DNA of 11,362 nucleotides. Origin: an uncultured Clostridia bacterium. Its GTDB lineage: Bacteria > Bacillota > Clostridia > Oscillospirales > Ruminococcaceae. Where the stretch lies: contig CAMVBT010000053.1 in NCBI GenBank assembly GCA_947165805.1, forward strand, positions 1-11,362, written 5' to 3'. A model generated the notes under the pieces. The model saw nothing but the letters and a program-made list of their open reading frames with translations, did no database searches and was not told where the DNA came from. The position numbers and the translations under genes are program-made. This document shows positions 7,228-11,362 of this stretch, piece after piece (the stretch's first letter is position 1; each line of letters starts with the position of its first letter).

Positions 7228-7944
7228 TTACCATTCAAGCTCGTCGGCTGTGATCTTCTGTGTGTTTATATCGTCGTGGCGTATCTTTCCGTCACGCAGC
7301 TTTATGACGTGATCTGCCATAAGTTTTATCGCCTCATTGTGAGTAACCATGATTATCGTGTTGCCGTACTTCGTGTTTACTTCCTCGATAAGGCGAAGTA
7401 TCTCCTTTGAGGTCGTGTAGTCGAGCGCACCGGTCGGCTCGTCGCAGAGCAGTATATCGGGGTTCTTGACGATAGCTCTGCCGATAGACACTCTCTGCTG
7501 CTGACCTCCGGAAAGCTGGTTCGGCAGTTTGTGGCGGTGCTCATACAGGCCGAGTATTTTCAGAAGCTCGTCGATGTCGAGAGGCTTGTCGGACAGGTAC
7601 GCCCCGGTCTCGATATTTTCCTTGACATTGAGGTTCGGTATAAGGTTGTAGGACTGGAACACATAGCCGAGATGCTTTCTTCTGTACTGTGTCAGACCTT
7701 TCTCGTCCATTCTGCTGAGCCTGTCGCCGTTTATGTATATCTCGCCCGCATCGGCACTGTCGATACCGCCGAGGATATTCAGCAGCGTTGACTTTCCGGA
7801 ACCGGACGGTCCGAGCAGCACGCAGAATTCGCCCTTTGCCACCGTGAAATCGAGCCCGCGCAGGACATCCTGCTTTGTATCGCCGCTGCCGAAGCTCTTT
7901 TTCAGGTCCTTCACTTCGAGGAATTTTCTTTCTTCTTCGCTCAT
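7228..7944 (-). CDS. ABC transporter ATP-binding protein, MacB/LolD class
   Basis: The 238-residue ATPase carries every expected motif in order: Walker A GPSGSGKST (45-53), Q-loop glutamine Q97 in YVFQSYN, signature LSGGQ (144-148), Walker B ILLCDE (164-169) with catalytic E169, D-loop GALD (172-175) and switch histidine H202. The sequence LSGGQQQRVSIGRAI and the length are typical of the MacB/LolD/YknY class that pairs with FtsX-like permeases. The start ATG at 7942-7944 has an AAAGGAGA ribosome binding site at 7951-7958. It is the first gene of the operon and energises the permease encoded directly downstream. A homodimer with one permease pair is the expected assembly. It acts at the cytoplasmic face of the membrane. 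No substrate-specific clue is present. Confidence 0.95.
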   Translation of the reverse strand: MSEEERKFLEVKDLKKSFGSGDTKQDVLRGLDFTVAKGEFCVLLGPSGSGKSTLLNILGGIDSADAGEIYINGDRLSRMDEKGLTQYRRKHLGYVFQSYNLIPNLNVKENIETGAYLSDKPLDIDELLKILGLYEHRHKLPNQLSGGQQQRVSIGRAIVKNPDILLCDEPTGALDYTTSKEILRLIEEVNTKYGNTIIMVTHNEAIKLMADHVIKLRDGKIRHDDINTQKITADELEW

Positions 7945-7972
7945 TTCCGTTCTCCTTTATTCTCTGTCGGCA

Positions 7973-7988
7973 GTTAGCTTACACTAAC
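7973..7988. promoter_or_regulatory. Inverted repeat just after the ABC operon transcription start
   Basis: GTTAG (7973-7977) and CTAAC (7984-7988) are complementary arms around CTTACA. The predicted start of the ABC transcript is near 7992, so this lies at the very beginning of the leader, a common place for a repressor site. The arms are only 5 bp, so chance is possible. Confidence 0.35.
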
Positions 7989-7998
7989 CGCTTTTCAT

Positions 7999-8027
7999 AT
8001 TTTATCACAATTGTGTAATAAATTCAA
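7999..8027 (-). promoter_or_regulatory. Sigma-A promoter of the ABC transporter operon, with palindromic spacer
   Basis: On the minus strand, TTGAAT (8022-8027) and TAAAAT (7999-8004) are 17 bases apart, with a TG one base upstream of the -10 (TGATAAAAT). A perfect 10-bp palindrome, CACAATTGTG (8006-8015), sits inside the spacer where a dimeric repressor or activator could bind. The leader to the ATG is about 48 bases. Confidence 0.75.
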
Positions 8028-8127
8028 TGGTCATTCTGCAACAAATTATCCGGCGAAAAATACATCATATAGGAAAATTTTCCGGCATCACAGCCCAAGC
8101 CCTCAGAAGTTCACATTTCCTTATGCC

Positions 8128-8160
8128 AAAAACGCAAAGCCCGTTTTCACGGACTTTGCG
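8128..8160 (-). terminator. Intrinsic terminator of the TetR/oxidoreductase operon
   Basis: CGCAAAG (8133-8139) pairs with CTTTGCG (8154-8160). After one C/A mismatch, CCG (8141-8143) pairs with CGG (8150-8152), leaving loop TTTTCA. On the minus strand the stem is followed by TTTTT (8128-8132). It starts 21 bases past the oxidoreductase stop. The stem separates this operon from the ABC promoter downstream on the same strand. Confidence 0.8.
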
Positions 8161-8181
8161 GGAATATCTGCCGCGCACGGT

Positions 8182-9666
8182 TCAGATATCTGTCGGTCTC
8201 TTCTCCTTTTTAAGAATCCTCTGCACCGCGAACTTTCCGGAAGCCGCCGCAACGGGCAGACCGCCGGGGCTCATTATCCACTGCCCTGCTATATAAACAT
8301 TTTTCAGTCCTCTGACCGTGCCGCTGCAGCTGAGCTTCTTCACTCCGGGCTTTGTGATGAACGCCATATACGCGCCGTGATACGCTCCGCAGTAGCGCTC
8401 ATAGGTGAGCGGGGTCCAGCAGTCGAGAAGCTCCAGCTTTCCGTCAAGCCCGGGAAACTCTTTTATCAGGCGCTTTGCGATCTCACCGGCGTACTCCTGT
8501 TTCTTTGCCTTGTACTCTTCCTTTGAAAGGCTCTTCCAGTAAATGAAATCGGCATCGTACTGCGCAATATTCGTCTGTATGACCGTCTTTCCCTCGGGCG
8601 CGAAGCTCTTTTCATAGCTGTAGTTCTTGACGGACATCATATCACAGCTCCTTGTCCCGATCTTTATCGGCTCGCAGTCAAAAAAGACCGTTCCCTCGCC
8701 GCTGAAGCTGTCGTCGGTGATAAAAGCGGTCTGAAAGCCGCTCATGACAGGGTAGTCCTTATAACGGTCATAGGCTGCCGCCCAGTCCTTCGGGGTGTAT
8801 GATCTGTCAAGGAACCTGCCGTACAGAAGGCTCATATCGACCGCCGATATCACATAGTCGGCGGTTATTTTTTCGCCGCTTGCGAGTTCTATGCCCTTGG
8901 CAGTCCCGTTTTCGGCGATGATCTTTTTTACGGGCGCGCTGGTGTGCAGCTCGCCGCCCATTTCCCTGAACCGTGCCGTTATCCTCTCCGTCATGGCGAG
9001 CGAGCCGCCGACCGGTATCTCGCCGTTCCCGCTCGTCATCGTCGCGTAGGAAACGAGCAGCGAGTACGCCATATATTCCGGAGGCATATAGTTTGCTATG
9101 ATCTTTCTCATCAGCGGCGAGCGGAAGCGCTCGGCAAGCTGCCTGAGGTCGATCTTTCCGTACTCCTTCATCACCTTCGGCATATTGGCCATGCTCTTTC
9201 CGAGCTTTATGTAATCGCCTATCGACATCATGTCCATGGGCTTATCGACAGGAACAGTGCAGGCCTCGGAGTATCTGACGTACTGGATGAACTTCCGTAT
9301 TTCGGCTTCGTCCTCGGGCGCCGCTTCGAGCAGCTCCTTTTCCGTTCTGTCAAGGTCCTTCCAGAGTGTAGCTTCCTTTCCTCCGGAACGGGTCGTATAG
9401 AACCTGTCGGTCTTTGCGTACCGCGTGTTCTCATCTATCGCGCCGAGGGTCTCCCAGAGCTGCCGGAGCGGGGTGTCAGCGGCAGTCCCGGTTAGCCAGT
9501 GTATGCAGTTGTCGATGTGGCAGCCTTTTCTGTTCCAGCCCATACATTCGCCGCCCGTGACAGGGTTCTTTTCGTATATCACCGCGTCGTATCCCGCTTT
9601 CAGGGCATATATGCCCGCAGACAGCCCTCCTATGCCTCCTCCGATCACAACTATCTTCTTTTTCAT
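8182..9666 (-). CDS. CrtI/phytoene-desaturase-like FAD-dependent oxidoreductase
   Basis: The 494-residue enzyme starts with a Rossmann dinucleotide site: VVIGGGIGGLSAG (6-18), with E32 at the end of strand two as the usual ribose-binding acid. C-terminal residues 456-477 (NVYIAGQWIMSPGGLPVAAA) match the FAD-closing segment of the phytoene dehydrogenase/carotenoid isomerase/retinol saturase family (COG1233). Length is typical. Residues 41-54 hold three cysteines (C41, C49, C54) near the flavin site. No membrane segment is apparent. The ATG lies 5 bases after the TetR stop, and a GAGAAAGGA ribosome binding site overlaps the TetR end, so the pair is coupled. There is no phytoene synthase nearby, so a carotenoid pathway is not supported. 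The substrate is probably a lipophilic or unsaturated compound, regulated through the TetR gene; this is inference. Confidence 0.9.
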   Translation of the reverse strand: MKKKIVVIGGGIGGLSAGIYALKAGYDAVIYEKNPVTGGECMGWNRKGCHIDNCIHWLTGTAADTPLRQLWETLGAIDENTRYAKTDRFYTTRSGGKEATLWKDLDRTEKELLEAAPEDEAEIRKFIQYVRYSEACTVPVDKPMDMMSIGDYIKLGKSMANMPKVMKEYGKIDLRQLAERFRSPLMRKIIANYMPPEYMAYSLLVSYATMTSGNGEIPVGGSLAMTERITARFREMGGELHTSAPVKKIIAENGTAKGIELASGEKITADYVISAVDMSLLYGRFLDRSYTPKDWAAAYDRYKDYPVMSGFQTAFITDDSFSGEGTVFFDCEPIKIGTRSCDMMSVKNYSYEKSFAPEGKTVIQTNIAQYDADFIYWKSLSKEEYKAKKQEYAGEIAKRLIKEFPGLDGKLELLDCWTPLTYERYCGAYHGAYMAFITKPGVKKLSCSGTVRGLKNVYIAGQWIMSPGGLPVAAASGKFAVQRILKKEKRPTDI

Positions 9667-9671
9667 GGCGT

Positions 9672-10244
9672 TCAGTCCTTTCTCCGTAATATATCAAGTA
9701 TCCATTCCGGCTCCGGGAGCGGCATTTCGGGTACAGCCGCGTGATATTCCATGATGCCCTGCACACTGCACCAGAAAGCATTCGACAGCGCAAGCGGGTC
9801 GCCTTCCCGGATAGTACCGAGCTTCTGCCCCTGCTCTATCAGACCTGCCGAGAAGCGTATCTGATCGACGGTCAGAGCGAGCTGCCTGATCTCCTCCGGT
9901 ATCCCCGGTCTCTGCGCCTGCGCCATGAGCACGAACATCATACATACCCACGGCTGTTCCGAAGCCGCGGCGAGCAAGTTTTCGAGGACTCCGCCGAAAT
10001 ATTGAAGCGGCTCGTCGAACGGCAGCTTCTCGGAGTTCTTCGTGCCTTCGACACCCATTTTTACAAGCTCCAGATACAGCTTCTCCTTCGACTCGTAGTA
10101 GTGGAACAGCAGCCCGACGCTTATCCCGAGTTCCTCGGCGATATCCGATATCTTCGTTTCGGCAAAGCCCTTTGTCACAAAAAGCTCCAGCGCCTTGAAC
10201 ATTATCTGCTTCTGCCGCATTTCCTTCTGCTCTTTTCTCGTCAC
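9672..10244 (-). CDS. TetR/AcrR-family transcriptional regulator
   Basis: The 190-residue regulator is best started at GTG 10242-10244, where GGAGGA (10251-10256) sits 6 bases upstream. A longer frame opens at 10400, but its start is upstream of the promoter, and its extra residues do not look like a TetR N-terminus. The DNA-binding domain covers about residues 10-57, with the helix-turn-helix TKISDIAEELGISVGLLFHYYESKEKLY (30-57) including the family-typical LxxHYYxSKExL. The rest is the helical ligand-binding and dimerisation domain. It is the first gene of an operon with the FAD oxidoreductase and very likely represses its own promoter at the inverted repeat 10276-10308. The inducer is probably a substrate of the enzyme or a related small molecule. 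Confidence 0.92.
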   Translation of the reverse strand: MTRKEQKEMRQKQIMFKALELFVTKGFAETKISDIAEELGISVGLLFHYYESKEKLYLELVKMGVEGTKNSEKLPFDEPLQYFGGVLENLLAAASEQPWVCMMFVLMAQAQRPGIPEEIRQLALTVDQIRFSAGLIEQGQKLGTIREGDPLALSNAFWCSVQGIMEYHAAVPEMPLPEPEWILDILRRKD

Positions 10245-10250
10245 TTTGCT

Positions 10251-10256
10251 TCCTCC
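10251..10256 (-). promoter_or_regulatory. Ribosome binding site that fixes the GTG start of the TetR gene
   Basis: GGAGGA on the minus strand is 6 bases from the GTG at 10244. Upstream ATG candidates at 10277 and the alternative start at 10400 have no such site, and the latter lies upstream of the mapped promoter. Confidence 0.75.
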
Positions 10257-10275
10257 GTTTCCCGGACAAATTTTC

Positions 10276-10308
10276 ATTGAATTATTATTCACCGAATATA
10301 TATTCAAT
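10276..10308. promoter_or_regulatory. Probable TetR operator (nested inverted repeats)
   Basis: ATTGAAT (10276-10282) and ATTCAAT (10302-10308) are perfect inverted arms. Between them lies a second inverted repeat, TATTC-ACC-GAATA (10286-10298). The right arm overlaps the -10 at 10306-10311, and the rest covers the expected transcription start. Position and symmetry fit an autorepressor site for the TetR product, possibly bound by two dimers. Not proven by sequence alone. Confidence 0.6.
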
Positions 10309-10334
10309 ATACAGCATTTTCCGGCAAAAGTCAA
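10306..10334 (-). promoter_or_regulatory. Sigma-A promoter of the TetR/oxidoreductase operon
   Basis: On the minus strand, TTGACT (10329-10334) and TATATT (10306-10311) are 17 bases apart. The leader to the GTG is about 55 bases. The promoter is flanked by two copies of TTTCCGGCAAAA (10318-10329 and 10338-10349), 20 bases apart, and overlaps the inverted repeat 10276-10308. Confidence 0.75.
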
Positions 10335-10349
10335 TACTTTCCGGCAAAA
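10318..10349. repeat. Two direct repeats at the TetR operon -35
   Basis: TTTCCGGCAAAA occurs at 10318-10329 and again at 10338-10349. The 20-base spacing is close to two helical turns, so both copies face the same side of the DNA. They surround the -35 element. This arrangement could bind an additional regulator, but a chance local duplication is equally plausible. Confidence 0.45.
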
Positions 10350-10408
10350 TTTGTGACCTTTGGCGCTGTTTTTATCGTGACCGCTCACCGTGTTGTGCAA
10401 TACGCACG

Positions 10409-10446
10409 AAAAAAGCCCGGAAGCAGTTATCGGCTGCTTCCGGGCT
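10409..10446 (-). terminator. Intrinsic terminator of the hybrid kinase gene
   Basis: A perfect 13-bp GC-rich stem (10414-10426 with 10434-10446) has the 7-base loop TTATCGG. It is followed on the minus strand by TTTTTT (10409-10414). It starts 43 bases after the stop at 10490. It isolates the kinase gene from the TetR promoter downstream on the same strand. Confidence 0.92.
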
Positions 10447-10489
10447 CGATCTGATAAGGCAGTTTAACGCTGACAGAACTTTGCTGTCC

Positions 10490-11362
10490 TTATGCTTCAT
10501 TATCGCCGCCGCACTTGTCCGCAGCGGCTGTGTCGTTACCGGCCACCGAGGCTATCCGGGCTCCGAGAGCCCTGCACCGGAACATAAAGTCCTCCATACC
10601 GCGGTTGAGCGTATCCGCGTCACCGCTGAACGCGGCGTTTTCGAGCTCCCGCGCGCGTCGGCGTATCTGCTCGGCACCGACCGTGCGTGACGCGCCCTTG
10701 ATGCTGTGCAGTATGACCGCTGCATTGGCGGTATCTCCGCCGAGCCAGTAATCCGTCAGCCTGTCGAGGTGACTGTTCATCATGCCGGAGTATGCCCGCA
10801 GAAGCTCCATATACATCTCCTCGGAGCCGGCATTGTTGATGCCCGCCACAGCGTCAAGCTCGATGATGCCGAATACCGCGTCCGGAACAGCCACCTTCGG
10901 TCTGCGCTTCGGCTTCACGTCCGACGGCTTTTTCAGCTTTTCGGGCGGCAGATATTCGCAGATCATATCCTCGAGCTTCGCGGATTCTATCGGCTTGGTC
11001 AGGTAATCGTCGAAGCCCGCCTCAAGGTACTTTTCCCGCGCTCCGGATATCGCGTTGGCTGTAAGGCAGATCGTCGGAGTATCACGGTTCAGGCCGCTGT
11101 CCGAAGCCCTCATCTCATGAAGAGTCTCGATACCGTCCTTCTGCGGCATCATGTGGTCGAGGAATATGATATCGTATTTGTTTTTAAGGGCGAGCATTAT
11201 GCCGTCATCGCCGTTCTCGGCGGTATCTATCTTCACAAGCGTGCTTTTGAGCAGGCTCGTGAATACCAGCAGGTTCATCACAGTATCGTCAACGACAAGT
11301 ATATGCGCGTCGGGAGCCGTGAATTTCTCGTGATACTTCTTCCGTGACGTGAGGGAATTCTT
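10490..11362 (-). CDS. C-terminal part of a hybrid sensor histidine kinase (receiver and HPt domains), N-terminus outside window
   Basis: The frame is open from the right edge to the stop at 10490, giving 290 residues of a longer protein. Fragment residues 20-135 or so are a receiver domain: HILVVDD with acidic pair D25/D26, phosphoacceptor D69 in IIFLDHMMP, T101 in CLTANA and K123 in LTKPI. A proline/lysine-rich linker at about 138-157 (LPPEKLKKPSDVKPKRRP) follows. Residues from about 165 form an HPt-type helical domain with the phosphorylatable H219 in LHSIKGASRTVGA. An apparent start at 11281 is a GTG inside the receiver (codon after VVDDT), not a real start. The FTAPDA lead-in suggests a preceding kinase ATPase domain. 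Phosphorelay out of H219 to a separate response regulator is expected from the family, and no partner is visible here. Confidence 0.9.
   Translation of the reverse strand, partial: KNSLTSRKKYHEKFTAPDAHILVVDDTVMNLLVFTSLLKSTLVKIDTAENGDDGIMLALKNKYDIIFLDHMMPQKDGIETLHEMRASDSGLNRDTPTICLTANAISGAREKYLEAGFDDYLTKPIESAKLEDMICEYLPPEKLKKPSDVKPKRRPKVAVPDAVFGIIELDAVAGINNAGSEEMYMELLRAYSGMMNSHLDRLTDYWLGGDTANAAVILHSIKGASRTVGAEQIRRRARELENAAFSGDADTLNRGMEDFMFRCRALGARIASVAGNDTAAADKCGGDNEA

Noticed and set aside
8944..9495. A 183-residue plus-strand frame opposite the FAD oxidoreductase
   Set aside because: No promoter or ribosome binding site and an Arg/His-rich composition; the minus-strand flavoenzyme explains the region.
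10245..10400. Longer N-terminus for the TetR regulator starting at 10400
   Set aside because: The start is upstream of the promoter at 10306-10334, and the GTG at 10244 has a well-spaced GGAGGA.
11279..11281. GTG as the start of a stand-alone receiver-HPt protein
   Set aside because: The codons before it encode HILVVDDT, the essential first strand and acidic pair of the receiver, and the frame stays open to the window edge.
10706..11347. A 213-residue plus-strand frame opposite the hybrid kinase
   Set aside because: The minus strand carries intact receiver and HPt motifs; this frame has no recognisable domain or start signal.

Overview
The window looks like chromosomal DNA of a moderately GC-balanced gut-type Clostridia, most likely a Ruminococcus or related Oscillospiraceae. 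This is inferred from Gram-positive style AGGAGG ribosome binding sites, textbook sigma-A promoters with 17-bp spacers, zinc-ribbon membrane proteins, a MacB/FtsX-type ABC exporter without any outer-membrane partner, and a hybrid kinase with a receiver-HPt tail. No mobile element, CRISPR array, tRNA or rRNA is visible. There is no gene-free stretch longer than about 250 bases.

Left region (1-4329): two zinc-ribbon membrane proteins are divergently transcribed from a 170-bp spacer carrying two back-to-back sigma-A promoters. The leftward gene runs off the window. The rightward gene has a Pro/Gln-rich repeat linker and one membrane span. It is followed after 2 bases by a large exported protein with a HELTH zinc-protease motif and a C-terminal YfaP/DUF2135-like beta domain. 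This translationally coupled pair ends at a strong bidirectional hairpin terminator (4338-4369).

Middle region (4462-8027, minus strand): an ATPase-permease operon encodes a MacB/LolD-class ABC ATPase and a 917-residue FtsX-family permease. Its first extracytoplasmic domain contains a long charged, alanine-rich helical stretch. The promoter lies at 7999-8027 and contains palindromes that could be operators.

Right region (8133-10334, minus strand): a TetR-family regulator and a CrtI/phytoene-desaturase-like FAD oxidoreductase form a two-gene operon. Its promoter overlaps a large inverted repeat that is probably the TetR autoregulatory operator, and a hairpin terminator closes the operon. At the right edge (10414-11362, minus strand) lie the receiver and histidine-phosphotransfer domains of a hybrid sensor kinase whose N-terminal part is outside the window, followed by a 13-bp-stem terminator.

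Most of the window is ordinary accessory chromosome with clear operon boundaries. The most unusual items are the coupled zinc-ribbon/secreted metalloprotease operon, with a hairpin over its ribosome binding site; the helical insertion in the FtsX permease; and the TetR-controlled orphan CrtI-like oxidoreductase with a well-defined operator.
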